Below, piece after piece: positions 46,039-58,208 of a stretch of DNA of 64,000 nt. The translations under genes and the position numbers were made by a program. The notes under the pieces are model-generated. The model did not search any database and had not been told where the DNA came from. It worked only from the letters and a program-made list of their open reading frames with translations. The stretch is from Hordeum vulgare subsp. vulgare (Eukaryota; Streptophyta; Magnoliopsida; Poales; Poaceae). Each line of letters begins with the position of its first letter. Within the stretch, counting starts at the first letter, position 1. The stretch spans positions 337,135,948 to 337,199,947 of the forward strand of contig NC_058523.1 of NCBI RefSeq assembly GCF_904849725.1, read 5' to 3'.

Positions 46039-46821
46039 GAAGCACCCCTGGAGGGTTTAATCTTTCGGAAAGCCGTGCCCGCGGTTATGTGGCAACATGG
46101 ATTATTTGTTAACATCCGGTTATAGATAACTTGAACTAATTCTAATAAAACTGCCAACCGTGTGCGTAATTGTGATTGTCCCCTTCGAAGACCTCAGTTC
46201 GATCGGGAACACGGTGGGTTATGTTTGACGTAGGTAGGTGATCAGGATCACTTAGTGATCATCTAGTCTTCGACCGCTCGCGTAGACCACCACTACTATA
46301 ACTTTGATCTTCGTAAGTTAGCCACCATAAATGCTTAGGGAGCTGCAACCTAAACACTAAACCTTCCTCACCTAATAACTTGACTAGTTTCGGTACCAAG
46401 GTCATAGTTTGCTGAGTCCCCGTGGCTCATAGATTACTTCAACACCCCAACAGGTACAGGTACGCCCAACACAGGTGATCCAGATGGCACGGAGCTGGCT
46501 TGGCAATACGATGAGGAGAACGACCGCGTGTACGTGAACTACCCAGAAGACTGAGGCCGTGGTCGTGATCGTGGGCAAGCATGCGGGATAGCATAGCCTT
46601 TTCTTATGTTATGTAGTCCGTAGCGGAACTACCTTGTTTGAATAAATGTGTGGATGTAAACTCTGATACTATCTATGTGAGATGGCAAACGATTCCCTAT
46701 TTGTCATTCTTAAATTATATATGTGCTATGTTTATCTTGCTTGCGAAATGCATAGATGCGCTTCTTTCCATTTTGGGGCATCGCACCCTAAATAGGAAAG
46801 GACCACATCTTAGTCGTTACA
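46039..46821 (+). repeat. 3' LTR of the chromovirus, right part
   Basis: Continues the LTR after the LARD, parallel to 21335-22111 of the 5' LTR. It ends TTAGTCGTTACA at 46821, followed by the target copy CATGT (46822-46826). It includes the coding-like acidic segment at 46454-46554 (DGTELAWQYDEENDRVYVN). Confidence 0.95.
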
Positions 46822-46826
46822 CATGT

Positions 46827-47803
46827 ACAATTTGTTGATGCTTCAACGTCTAAGGTATTGGAATTTGGTAAGGTGGTGATCTCTCAAGATTTATCTATCA
46901 AGAAGGTCATGCTTGTTGAGTCCCTTGCATACAATTTACTTTTTGTTCGTCAACTTGCAATTATGGGCTTTGCCACATTCTTTAATCTTGATAATGTGGC
47001 CCTTTTGTGGAGCAAGACTCTTAAAGTAGCTTATGTTGGATATGTCGAAAGTGGTCTCTATGTGGTGAACTTTTCACAGCGACCCACTAAGACTGCGACT
47101 TGTCTAATGGCTAAAGTTGATGTGGGCTGGCTTTGGCATCACCGGCTAGCTCAAGTCAATATGAGACCTTTGCATAGTCTCCTCAAAGGGGACCATGTTC
47201 GTGGACTAAAAAATGTGAGTTTTGCCAGATATTGTGCTTGCAGTGCTTGTATTGAAGGGAACATTCATGAAACTGCTCACCGTCCCACGACTATCATTTA
47301 CACAAAGAGGCCCTTGGAGCTCCTTCATATGGATCTCTTTGGTCCTCCATCCTTTGATAGTCTTGGGGGTAGAAAGTACTGGTTGGTGATTGTTGATGAT
47401 TACTCAAGATACACTTGGGTATATTTCTTCAAGAGGAAGAGTGAGACTCAACATACCGTCATCAACTTTGCTAATGAAGCTCAACGTCAACATGAAACAA
47501 AGATTTTGATGATTAGAAGTGACAACGGCACCGAGTTCAAGAACTACACCTTGGATGAGTTTCTCAGTGATGAGGGGATCAAGCATCAATATTCAGCACC
47601 ATACACTCTTGAACAGAATGGTGTGGCGGAGAGGAAGAACCGGATGTTGATGGACGCGACAAGAACAATGATGACAGAATTCAAATCTCCGTACAACTTC
47701 TGGGCCGAAGCCATCAACACAGCATGTCATGCATCCAATCGGCTCTATCTCTGCAAAGGCTTGAACAAGACTCCATATGAGATCCTCACCGGAAAAAGCC
47801 CAA
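46827..47803 (+). pseudogene. int: Copia protease end and integrase
   Basis: Resumes after the chromovirus. A 316-codon frame from 46858 carries the GAG-pre-integrase zinc region (WLWHHRLAQVNMRPL, CACSACIEGN) and the DDE core with LLHMDLFGP, VIVDDYSRYTWVYF, MIRSDNGTEFKN and LEQNGVAERKN, so all three catalytic acidic residues remain. It continues to NFWAEAINTACHASN and ends at TPYEILTGKSP, where the solo LTR interrupts at 47804. The next codons of the domain resume at 61700. The frame shows no stop in this stretch. Confidence 0.94.
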
Positions 47804-49571
47804 TATAACACCAAAGATGCGACCCTATCCTTAATTTGGCACGAGGGCCTCGTCAGGGATAGAAGCGCATCTCGTCGTTTCGCAAGAATGGATATCGTTA
47901 CAAGTACATGTACTGAAAAGATGAGATATATAGAATTGTCTTACACTCGCCACAAGCTACATCAGAGTCACATCAGTACAATACATAAATATCACGAATA
48001 AGAGCAGGGTCCGACTACGGACGAAAACAAAAGAAAAAGAATGACGTCCATCCTTGCTATCCCAGGCTGCCGGCCTTGAACCCATCCTAGATCGATGAAG
48101 AAGAGAAAGAAGAAGCAACTCCAAATGAACAATCAACACGCTCACGTCAAGTAACCTTTACCTGTACCTGCAACTGGTGTTGTAGTAATCTGTGAGCCAC
48201 AAGGGACTCAACAATCTCATTTCCAAAGGTATCAAGACTAGCAAAGCTTAATAAGTGAGGTATGGTTAAGTGGTGAGGTTGCAGCAGCGACTAAGCATTA
48301 TATGAGGTGGCTAACTTACGAGTACCAGAATAAAGAGGGGGGATGATCTACGCATAGCGGACGTGATCTACTGGTGATCAAATGAATGATCCTGAACACC
48401 TACTTACGTCAAACATAACCTCACCGTGTCCTCGATCGGAGAAGGAACTCACGAAAGAGACAGTCACGATTACACACTCAGTTGGCATATTTTAATTGAG
48501 TTAACTTCAAGTTATGTAGAACCAATGTTAAACAAAGTTTCCACGTTGCCACATAACTGCGGGCACGGCTTTCCGAAATATTTAACCCTGCACGGGTGCT
48601 CCAACTAGTCCATCACAAATTACAAGAATCCGCATAGAAATCCTCGACCACGAAGCTCGCGATCTCGTCGGACTCCTTAGTGGAAAACCTCAACTCCGAG
48701 ATTACCCAAAGCATCACCGGAATCCCGATGCACAAGACATTCGTCAAAGGTAAAACTAATCCAGCAAGGCCGCCCGACGTGCCAACAGTTCCGATAGGAG
48801 CCGTGTATCTCGTTCTCAGGGCACACCGGATGAGGGATGGTTACCACGCCAAACGCCGAGTTGCGCCGGGTAGCATTCATAAGCTGCTCTGTTTTGGACC
48901 AGCACCATCGGCACTGGCCCTACCTGTATTATGTAGAATTACTCCTCGGGTAGCGCTAACTCCCTATGCATTTCAGTATTAACAGAATTATTATGTTGGG
49001 AAAATATAGAACCAATGTTGGGCCTTGCCAGTCCATCTTTAATCTAAAAGGAATTATCAAGGGGGGTCCCCATAGCAACCCGGATTGTGTTAGGAGCGCT
49101 CAAATATGGAACATAACACCGGTAGCAGAAATTAAGGGCGCAAAGGTGGAACAAAACACTAGGCTAGAAAGGCCGAGCCTTCCACCTTTTTACCAAGTAT
49201 ATAGGTGCATTAATAAATTAAATAACATTAATAGGGTGATATAACAAGGAACCCATGTTATCACATGGAAACAACTGCACCTGCAACTAGCAACGCCAAC
49301 ACATGGTTAAGCAAGCGGTAACATAGCCAATCAGTGGTTTGCTAGGTTGTGAACAAGTTGAAGGTTGTCACGACAATGTTGGGAGGCTGATATTTAATAG
49401 GTGGTAGGCAGCGAGACGCAACGATTGAAATGGTAAAACTAGCATGGCAATGATAGTAATGGTATCTGGGGAAATGGACATCTTGCCTGAGATCTCGCTT
49501 GGAAGAAGAGTGACTCCGTGAAGCAAACGAAACAATGTAGTCGAACGGGTCGTCACTTTCCGCAGCGGTTG

Positions 49572-49576
49572 GAACT
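49572..49576. other. Target-site duplication GAACT of the Athila-like element
   Basis: GAACT at 49572-49576 is repeated exactly at 59730-59734. Confidence 0.95.
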
Positions 49577-51096
49577 TGATACGTCCATTTCGCATCATGT
49601 TTTCATGTTGTTATTTATCGCTTCTTGGGATGTTATTTCACTTCACGGTACAATTCTTATGCCTTTTCTCTCTTATTTTGCAAGGTTTACATGAAGAGGG
49701 AGAATACCGGCAGATGGAATTATGGCATGAAAGTGGAGCAAAGTTGAGATACCTATTCTGCGCAACTCCAAACGCCGTAAAAATCAACGAGGATTTTTGT
49801 CCGGATTTATAAAAAATACCGGGCTCAAGAAGCGCCAGAGGGGCGCCAGGGGGTGGCCACAAGCCTGCACGGCGCGGCCACCCCAAGACCACGCCATGAG
49901 GGCTTATGGGCAGCCTGCTGGCCCACTGGCCCCCTCTTCTACTATATGAAGGGTTTCGTTTGAAAAAAATCAAGGAGGACTTTTTCGTGGTTTCGCCGAC
50001 GCAACGAGGCGGAACTTGAGCAGAACCAATGTAGAGCTCCGGCAGGACCATCCTGTCGGGGAAACTTCCCTCCCAGAGGGGGAAATCATCGCCATCGCCA
50101 TCACCAACACTCCTCTCATCGGAGGGGACTCATCACCATCAACATCTTCATCAGCACCATCTCTTCTCCAAACCCTAGTTCATCACTTGTAACCAATCTC
50201 CATCTCGCGACTCCGATTGGTACTTGTAAGGTTGCTAGTAGTGTTGATTACACTTTGTAGTTGATGCTAGTTGGATTACTTGGTGGAAGAGTTTATGTTC
50301 AGATCCTTGATGCTACTCATTACCTCTCTGGTCATGTATATGATTATGCTTTGTGAGTAGTTACTTTTGTTCTTGAGGACATGGGATAAGTCATGCAAAT
50401 AATAGTCATGTGAATTTGGCATTCGTTCGGTATTTTATGTGTTGTATGTTGTTTTTCCTCGAGTGGTGTTATGTGAACGTCGACTACATAACACTTCACC
50501 ATTATTTGGGCCTAGAGGAAGGCATTGGGAAGTAGTAAGTAGATGATGGGTTGCTAGAGTGACAGAAGCTTAAACCCTAGTTTATGCGTTACTTCGTAAG
50601 GGGCTGATTTGGATCCTCTAGTTTAATGCTATGGTTAGACTTTGTCTTAATTCTTCTTTCGTAGTTGCGGATGCTTGCGAGAGGGGTTAATCATAAGTGG
50701 GATCCTTGTCCAAGTAAGGGCAGTACCCAAGCGCCGGTCCACCCACATATCAAACTATCAAAGTAATGAACGTGAATCATATGAACATGATGAAAACTAG
50801 CATGACAGAAATTCTCGTGTGTCCTCGGGAGCGTTTTTTCCTCCTAAAAAACTTTGTCCAGGCTTGCCCCTTGCTACAAAAGGGACTGGGCCACTTTGCT
50901 GCACCGTTGCTACTTTTTTTACTTGTTGCTTGCTATGAATCTTCTCACCACACAATCACTTGTTACCGACAATTTCAGTGCCTGCAGATTTTATCTTGCT
51001 GAAAACCACTTGTGAGATCCTTCCGCTCCTCGTTGGGTTCTACACTCTTACTTATCGAAAGGACTACGATTGATCCCCTATACTTGTGGGTCATCA
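49577..51096 (+). repeat. 5' LTR of the Athila-like element
   Basis: TGATACGTCCATTT … CTTGTGGGTCATCA, 1520 bp, parallel to 58209-59729 with few substitutions by eye. An older third copy is at 8562-10056 on the other strand. Confidence 0.96.
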
Positions 51097-51106
51097 AGAC
51101 TCTTTT

Positions 51107-51124
51107 ACGACGCTGTTGCCGGGG
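51107..51124 (+). promoter_or_regulatory. Primer-binding site (tRNA-Asp type, degenerate)
   Basis: ACGACGCTGTTGCCGGGG lies 10 bases after the LTR. It resembles TGGCGCCGTTGCCGGGG, the complement of tRNA-Asp used by Athila elements, with several substitutions at its 5' side. Confidence 0.75.
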
Positions 51125-51202
51125 AGTGAAGTGCCTTTGGTAAGTGGAACTTGGTAAGGAAACATTCATATAGTGTGCTGAAATTTATTGTCACTTGTCA
51201 CT

Positions 51203-52290
51203 ATGTATACTAATCCTTTGAGGGGCTTGTTCGGGGTATCTTCACCTCGAACGGAAGCACAAAGAGTTGCTCCTCAACCTACTGCACCTACTAAAAATAT
51301 TTGCTTTGAATTTCCTTCGGGTATGCTTGAGAAACTGCTGGCTAATCCTTTTACAGGAGATGGAACATCACATCCAGACTTGCATCTAATCTATGTAGAT
51401 GAAGTTTGTGGTTTATTTAAGCTCGCAGGTTTGCCCGAGGATGAGGTCAAGAAGAAAGTCTTTCCTTTATCTTTGAAGGATAAGGCGTTGACATGGTACA
51501 GGCTATGTGATGATACTGGATCATGGGACTACAATCGGTTGAAATTGGAATTTCATCAAAAGTTTTATCCTATGCGTTAAGTACATAGTGATCGGAATTA
51601 TATTTATAACTTTTGGCCTCGTGACAGAGAAAGCATCGCTCAAGCTTGGGGGAGGCTTAAATCAATGATATATTCATGCCCCCATCATGAGCTCTCGAGA
51701 GAAATTATCATTCAGAACTTCTATGCTCGGCTTTCTCATGATGATCGCACCATGCTTGACACTTCTTGCACTGGTTCTTTTATGAAGAGAGATATTGACT
51801 TCAAATGGAATTTATTGTAGAGAATTAAACGCAACTCTAAATATTGGGAGCTTGAAGAAGGTAAGGAGTCAGGTATGAATTTCACGTTTGATTGCGTTAA
51901 ATCCTTTGTTGAGACAAATACTTTTTGTGACTTTAGCGCTAAGTATGGACTTGACTCTGAGATAGTAGTTTCATTGTGTGAATCCTTTGCTGCCCATATT
52001 GATCTCCCCAAAGAGAAGTGGTTTAAATATCATCCTCCTTTCAAAGTCAATGTAGTTAAATCCACTCGAGTTGAAGAGAAAGTCATTGCCTATAATGATC
52101 CTATGGTTCCCAGTGCTTACATTGAGAAACCACCTTTCCCTGTTAGGAAAAAGGATCATTCTAAAGCTTCAACTGTGATACATAGAGGCTATATTAGAAC
52201 ACCTACACCCCCTGAGAAAATTAGAGTTGAACCTAGCATTGCTATCATCAAAGATCTTCTGTCCGACGATGTTGAGCGAGATAATATTCA
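51203..52290 (+). pseudogene. gag: Athila-like gag
   Basis: Starts at ATG 51203 (MYTNPLRGLFG). The retrotransposon gag core follows: LEKLLANPFTGDGTSHPDLHL, FPLSLKDKALTWYRL, WDYNRLKLEFHQKFYP, SIAQAWGRLKSMIYSCPHHE. Premature stops are TAA at 51578 and TAG at 51818; the frame continues unchanged between and after them. I see no CCHC knuckle, which Athila gags often lack. Confidence 0.88.
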
Positions 52291-53032
52291 CTTCTGTGAA
52301 GATGCTGCTAGAATTGCTAAACCTCACATTAGAGACAAACATAGGCCTGTTGTTGGCATGCCTGTGGTTTCTGTGAAGATAGGAGATCATTGTTATCATG
52401 GTTTATGTGCCGTGGGTGCTAGTGTTAGTGCAATACCTCAATCCTTATATGATGAAATCAAAGATGAGATTGCACCTGTTGAGATAGAACCTATTGATGT
52501 CACTATTCAGCTTGCCAATAGAGATACTATCTGCCCTGTGGGAATTGTTAGGGATGTTGAACTCTTGTGTGGTAAAACGAAGTATCCTGCTGATTTCCTC
52601 GTTCTTGCTACCGCTCAAGATAGCTTTTGTCCCATCATATTTGTTAGACCTTTTCTCAATACCGTCAGTGCTCATATTGATTGTGAGAAGCAAACTGTCA
52701 CTGTTGGCTCTGAAGGTGTGTCACATGAGTTCAGTTTCTCTAAGTTTGGTAGACAACCTCATGAAAAGGAGTTTCCTAGTAAGTATGAAACTATTGCCTT
52801 AGCTTCTATTGCCATGCCTGCTACTGATCCCTTCGAGAAATACCTGCTCGAGCATGAAAATGATATGCATATGGATGAGATAGATAGAGTTGTCTAAGAA
52901 CAATATCCTATCCTCAAGAATAACTTGCCTGTTGAACTGCTTGGGGATCCACCCCCACCAAAGGGTGATCCTGTGTTCAAGCTTAAACAGTTGCCTGATA
53001 CTCTTAAGTATGCTTATCTTGATGAAAAATAG
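52291..53032 (+). pseudogene. Athila-like aspartic protease
   Basis: Same frame as gag. The retropepsin region reads VSVKIGDHCYHGLCAVGAS; where Athila proteases have Asp (CDxGAS) this copy has Ala, so the catalytic residue is lost. Downstream are SLYDEIKDEIAP, NRDTICPVGIVRDVELLC and CPIIFVRPFLNT. Stops are TAA at 52895 and TAG at 53030. It would process the polyprotein; this copy would not. Confidence 0.83.
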
Positions 53033-54600
53033 GTATATCCTGTTATAATTAGTGCTAGCCTCTCAAAGCATGAAGAAAAGAAGTTACTAAAAACTCTGAG
53101 GAAGCACCATGCTGCTATTGGATATACTCTTGATGATCTTAAGGGCATTAGTCCCACTCTATGCCAGCACAAGGTTAAAACCGATCCTGATTTCAAACTA
53201 GTTGCTGATCATCAAAGGAGATTGAATCCTAAGATGAAAGAAGTAGTAAGAAAAGAAATAATAAAGCTCGTGGAAGCGGGTATTATCTATCATGTTGCTC
53301 ATAGCGATTGGGCTAGTCCGGTGCATTGCGTCCCTAAGAAGGGAGGTATTACCGTTGTCCCTAATGATAAGGATGAATTGATCCCACAAAGGATTATTAC
53401 CGGCTATAGGATGGTGATCTATTTTAGGAAATTGAATAAATCCACTAGGAAAGTTCATTACCCTCTGCCTTTTATCGACCAAATGCTAGAAAGGTTGTCT
53501 AAACATAAACACTTCTGCTTTCTAGACTGTTATTCTGGTTTCTCCCAAATACCAGTTGCACAATCTGATCAGGAGAAAACCACTTTCACCTACCCTTTCG
53601 GTACCTTTGCTTATAGACGTATGCCTTTTGGCTTATGTAATGCACCTGCCACCTTTCAAAGATGTATGATGGCTATATTCTCTGACTTTTGTGAAAGGAT
53701 TGTTGAGGTTTTCATGGATGACTTCTCCGTTTACGGGTCTTCTTTTGATGATTGCCTCAGTAACCTTGATCGAGTCTTACAGAGATGTAAAGACATCAAT
53801 ATTGTCTTGAATTGGGAGAAGGGCCACTTTATGGTTAATGAAGGCATCGTCTTAGGGCATAAAATTTCTGAAAGAGGTATTGAAGTCGATAAGGCTAAGG
53901 TTGATGCAATCGAGAAAATGCCATACCCCACAAATATCGAAGGTATAAGAAGTTTCCTTGGTCATGCTGGTTTCTATAGAAGGTTCATTAAAGACTTCTC
54001 TAAGATTTCTAGGCCTCTTACCAATCTCTTGCAAAAGGATATTCCTTTTGTTTTTGACGATGATTGTGAGGAAGCCTTCGAAATACTTAAGAGGGCTTTG
54101 ATAACTGCACCTATTGTTCAACCACCTGATTGGAACTTGCCTTTTGAGATCATGTGTGACACTAGTTATTATGCTGTTGGTGCTGTTCTAGGGCAAAGAG
54201 TTGATAAGAAGTTGAATGTTATTCACTACGCTAGTAAAACTCTAGAAAGTGCCTAGAGAAACTATGCTACTACGGAGAAGGAATTTTTAGCAGACGTGTT
54301 TGCATGTGAAAAGTTCAGGTCTTACATAGTTGATTCCAAAGTCACTATTCACACTGATCATGCTGCTATTAAGTACCTCATGGAGAAGAAGGACGCTAAA
54401 CCTAGGCTTATCAGATGGGTTCTCTTGCTACAAGAATTTGATTTGCACGTTGTTGACAGGAAGGGTGCTGATAACCTAGTAGGAGATAACTTGTCTAGGT
54501 TGGAGAACGTTCTTGATGACCCACAACCTATTGATGATAGCTTTCCCGATGAGCAGTTGAATGTCATCAATGCTTCACGTAGTGCACCGTGGTATGCTGA
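53033..54600 (+). pseudogene. Athila-like reverse transcriptase and RNase H
   Basis: Open from 53033 to a TAG at 54254, then to about 54600 in the same frame. RT motifs: AGIIYHVAHSDWASPVHCVP, MLERLSKHKHFCFLDCYSGF, TYPFGTFAYRRMPFGLCNAPA, catalytic VEVFMDDFSVYG (FMDD). RNase [48 protein letters not shown] and [12 protein letters not shown]. Catalytic residues look intact apart from the nonsense codon, which probably replaces CAG. Confidence 0.93.
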
Positions 54601-55972
54601 TTATGCAAAATATATCGTTGCCAAATACATACCACCTAGTTTCACGTACCGGCAAAAGAAGAAATTCTTCTTTGACTTGAGACAGTACTTTTGGGATGAT
54701 CCTCACCTTTATAAGGAAGGAGTAGATGGCGTTTTTAGACATTGTGTACTTGAACATGAACAGGGACAGATCCTACAGAAGTGTCACTCCGAGACCTACA
54801 GAGGACACCATGCGGGAGATAGAACCGCACACAAGGTATTGCAATGAGGTTTCTATTGGCCCACTCTCTTCAAGGATGCCCGTAAGTTTGTCTTGTCTTG
54901 TGACGAATGTCAAAGAATAGGTAATATTAGCAAATGTCAGGAAATGCCTATGAACTATTCACTTATCATTGAACCATTTGATGTGTGGGGCATTGATTAT
55001 ATGGGACCTTTTTCAAAATCCAACGGGTATACTCATATCCTAGTTGCTGTTGATTACATCACTAAGTGGGTAGAAGCTATCCCCACTAGTAGTGCTGATC
55101 ACAACACCTCTATCAGGATGCTGAAAGAAGTTATCTTCCCTAGATTTGGAGTCCCTAGATATCTAATGACCGACGGTGGTTCACACTTCATTCATGGTGC
55201 TTTCTGTAAAATTCTTGCTAAGTACGATGTGAACCATAGAATTGCGTCTCCCTATCACCCTTAGTTGAGTGGTCAAGTAGAGCTAAGAAACAGAGAGATT
55301 AAACTAATTCTGCAAAAGACTATCAACAGGTCTAAAAAGAATTGGTCAAAAAAGCTCGATGATGAACTGTGGGCTTATAGAACTGCTTATAAGAATCCCA
55401 TGGGCATGTCTTCGTACAAAATGGTGTACGGCAAAGCATGTCATTTACCTATTGAGCTAGAGCATAAAGCTTATTAGGTAATCAAAGAACTCAACTTTGA
55501 TTTCAAACTTGCCGGTGAGAAGAGGTTATTTGACATTAGCTCGCTTGATGAATGGAGAACTCAGGCATATGAGAATGCCAAGCTGTTCAAAGAGAAGGTT
55601 AAGAGGTGGCATGATAAGAGGATACAAAAGCGTGAGTTCAATGTAGGTGATTATGTCTTGCTATATAACTCTCATTTAAGATTCTTTGCAGGCAAGCTTC
55701 TCTCTAAATGGGAAGGTACCTATGTTGTTGAGGAAGTATATTGTTCCGGTGCTATCAAGATCAACAACACGGAAGGTAATTGTCCGGGAGTTGTAAATGG
55801 GCAGAGAATCAAGCATTATATCTCAGGTACTCCCATAAATGTTGAAAGCAATATTATCAATACCATAACTCCGGAAGAATACCTAAGGGACATTTATCAA
55901 CCTGTTTCAGACTCCGAAAACGAAGAGGTATGTTATTCGGTAAGAAAACAGAGTCCAACAATTTTCCAGTAG
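54601..55972 (+). pseudogene. int: Athila-like integrase
   Basis: Same frame. The HHCC domain ([18 protein letters not shown] … CDECQRIGN) is interrupted by TGA at 54845. Core: [47 protein letters not shown] (Glu) with a TAG at 55262 just before it. A further TAG at 55475 precedes the C-terminal domain (FNVGDYVLLYNSHLRFFAGKL, SKWEGTYVVEEVY). The frame ends at TAA 55970, its natural end. Confidence 0.92.
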
Positions 55973-56259
55973 GAATTTTTCTCCGTTTTGGAATATTTGA
56001 AAAAATACAAAAAATGGAAGTAGTCCGGAAAGTGCGCGAGGAGGCGACAAACCTGCCCGGCGCGGGCCCACCTCCTGGTCGCGCCGTGAGGGCTTGTGGC
56101 CACCTCGTGGGCCTCCCGGACTCCGTTTTCGTGCAGGGTACTCCTTCTGGTCTGGAAAAAAATCATTATATATGCTCCTGTTTGGTCTGACCCCTGCATC
56201 ACGCAGATTTCCTCTGTTTTTCGTTTCGAGCTTGTTTTCTGCCGCAGATTTAGGGCAAG

Positions 56260-56676
56260 ATGTCTTCTCAAGATTCAGAGGGGGAGAGGTTTGTGGCAGA
56301 TTACCTTGCTAATCCCAAGGTCTATGGGGACTTGGATCCTTATGGCTGGACCACTGATGAGGAAGAAGATTATGATCCGAAGGGGAAGGAACATACAAGT
56401 TCTGATGAAGAGGAGGCTCGTGGACCTCAACCTAGACACACGCATGTGGAGTTCAAGAAGTTGAGCCTCCTTGACTCAAGGAAGAAGTCTAAGACTTTGT
56501 TTATCCCTTCTTGTTTCTTGCAGGAGAGTAAGCAGGAATTATGCCAAAGGGTGTTGAAGCTTGAAGAGGAAAATGATGATCTGAGGGAGCAGAATTTTAT
56601 GCTCAAGTGGAAATTAAACAATCTCAATACCTCTTCAACAACTCCACCACCATCACCACCGAAGGAAGACAACTGA
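56260..56676 (+). CDS. Small ORF after integrase in the Athila-like element (unknown function)
   Basis: A 138-codon intact frame starting MSSQDSEGERFVADYLANP. It has an acidic N-terminal half (WTTDEEEDYDPKGKE), a coiled-coil-like stretch (residues about 85-125: QESKQELCQRVLKLEEEN, DDLREQNFMLKWKLNNL), and a Pro-rich acidic end (TTPPPSPPKEDN). It sits where Athila elements carry an env-like ORF, but I see no signal peptide or membrane segment. A relic counterpart is present in the truncated copy at 12026-11949. It is the only element ORF here without a stop in its expected span. Confidence 0.65.
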   Translation: MSSQDSEGERFVADYLANPKVYGDLDPYGWTTDEEEDYDPKGKEHTSSDEEEARGPQPRHTHVEFKKLSLLDSRKKSKTLFIPSCFLQESKQELCQRVLKLEEENDDLREQNFMLKWKLNNLNTSSTTPPPSPPKEDN

Positions 56677-58194
56677 GCATGGGTATGGGCAATCCCCTTG
56701 GCTTTTGCCAAGCTTGGGGGAGTTGCCCTGGTATCGTATCACCATCACATCTTTTGCCTTTACCTTTGTTTTAGTTTTCCTTTTCAGTTTTCTCTTTCTC
56801 TAGTAGATTAAAAGTCTTAGTGTGTATTCTTGATTTTTGCTTTGTGTCACCCCGATGCATTCGAGCTCGTGAGCCATATAATAAAGAGTGTCTTAGTTGA
56901 AGGGCTTTGCCTCTTGCCATGATCAATAGAATGAGAATAGAACAAAAGCATGAAAGATCATGTAATGATCTTATGGGAAATGATGGCTTCACATATAAAA
57001 AGAATGATGATTGAAACTTGTTGAGGGTAGGAAAACGTAGACCTTGGTCATAGTTGCAATTAATAGGAAGTGATAAAGAAGGAGAGGTTCACATATAAAT
57101 ATATCATCTCTGACACCATTTATGATTGTGAACACTCACTAAACTATTACATGCCTAGGAGTAGATGTTGGACAAGGAAGACAACATAGTGAATTGTGTT
57201 TGCCTGGCTCCGAACAATGTTATATGATTACAGATCCCTTGGCATGTGATGTTTGCTTCCACCTCATATTAGCCAAACCACCCGCACTAAGTAGAGATAC
57301 TACTTGTGCATCCATAAACCGTCAACCTAGTTTGCCATGAGTGTCCACCATACCTACCTATGGACTGAATAAGATCCCTCAAGTAAGTTGTCATCGGTGC
57401 AAGCAATAAAAATTGCTCCCTAATATGTATGATCTATTAGTGTGTGGAAAATAAGCTTTGTACGAACCTGTGATGACGAATACATAAAAGCGACAGACTG
57501 CATAATAAAGTTCTTTATCACAGGAGGCAATATAAAGTGACGTTCCTCCGCACTAAGAGGACACGCATCCAAACCTCAAAAGCGCATGACAACCTCTGCT
57601 TCCCTCTGCAAAGGGCCTATCTTGTACCTTTACTTTTGGCCCTTGAAAGAGTCATGGTGATATTCACCAATTCCTTATCTCGCCTTTATCTTGGCTAACG
57701 TCATATGCTTGGGAAAGATCTATATTCATATGTCAGCTTGGAGGTAAGTATTCATGAATTATTATTGTTGACATTACCCTTGAGGTAAGCAGTTGGGAGG
57801 CAAAACTATAAGCCCCTATCTTTCTCTGTGTCCAGCTAAAACTTTAATCTCATGAGTACCACGTGAGTTGTAGCAATTGTAGAGAATGAAAGAATGATTG
57901 AGTGTGTGGATTTGCTTTACAAGCTCTTATTTGACTCTTTCTAATGTTGTGATAAATTGCAATTGCTTCAATGACTAAAGGCTATCGGTTGTTACTTCTC
58001 GCTAAGGTTCTTGATCCATGCTTTACTTTATGGAGGAATTATCACTTTAGCATGAGAGATTATATGTTGGTATTGCTGTTCTGATCATGATCATGATGCA
58101 TGCATGTTCGTATCTTGTTTTGTCGACACCTCTCTCCCTAAACATGTGGACATATTTATTGAGCTAGGCTTTTGCTTTAGGACAAGCAAGGTCT
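56677..58194 (+). other. Non-coding 3' region of the Athila-like element
   Basis: AT-rich, no coding frames. A CAAGCTTGGGGGAG motif at about 56711-56724 duplicates the polypurine tract near 58195, so the element carries two such tracts about 1.5 kb apart. Confidence 0.8.
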
Positions 58195-58208
58195 AAGCTT
58201 GGGGGAGT
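58195..58208 (+). promoter_or_regulatory. Polypurine tract of the Athila-like element
   Basis: AGCTTGGGGGAGT runs directly into the LTR start TGATACG at 58209. Confidence 0.9.

Larger units (their letters stand above)
16943..46821 (+). mobile_element. Complete chromovirus (Ty3/gypsy, Tekay-like) with 5.2-kb LTRs, 3' LTR split by a LARD
   Basis: LTRs 16943-22111 (5169 bp) and 27672-32046 plus 46039-46821 (5158 bp once the nested element and one target copy are removed) flank a 5.6-kb internal domain. That domain has a tRNA-Met-type primer site, gag, protease, RT, RNase H, integrase and a C-terminal chromodomain. The chromodomain places it among chromoviruses, and the long LTRs suggest the Tekay/Del branch. 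A perfect CATGT duplication flanks it. The pol frame has ten premature stops and one frameshift. Confidence 0.95.

Noticed and set aside
56260..56676. Small ORF as an envelope gene
   Set aside because: No signal peptide, transmembrane segment or cysteine pattern is visible; only its position resembles that of Athila env-like ORFs.
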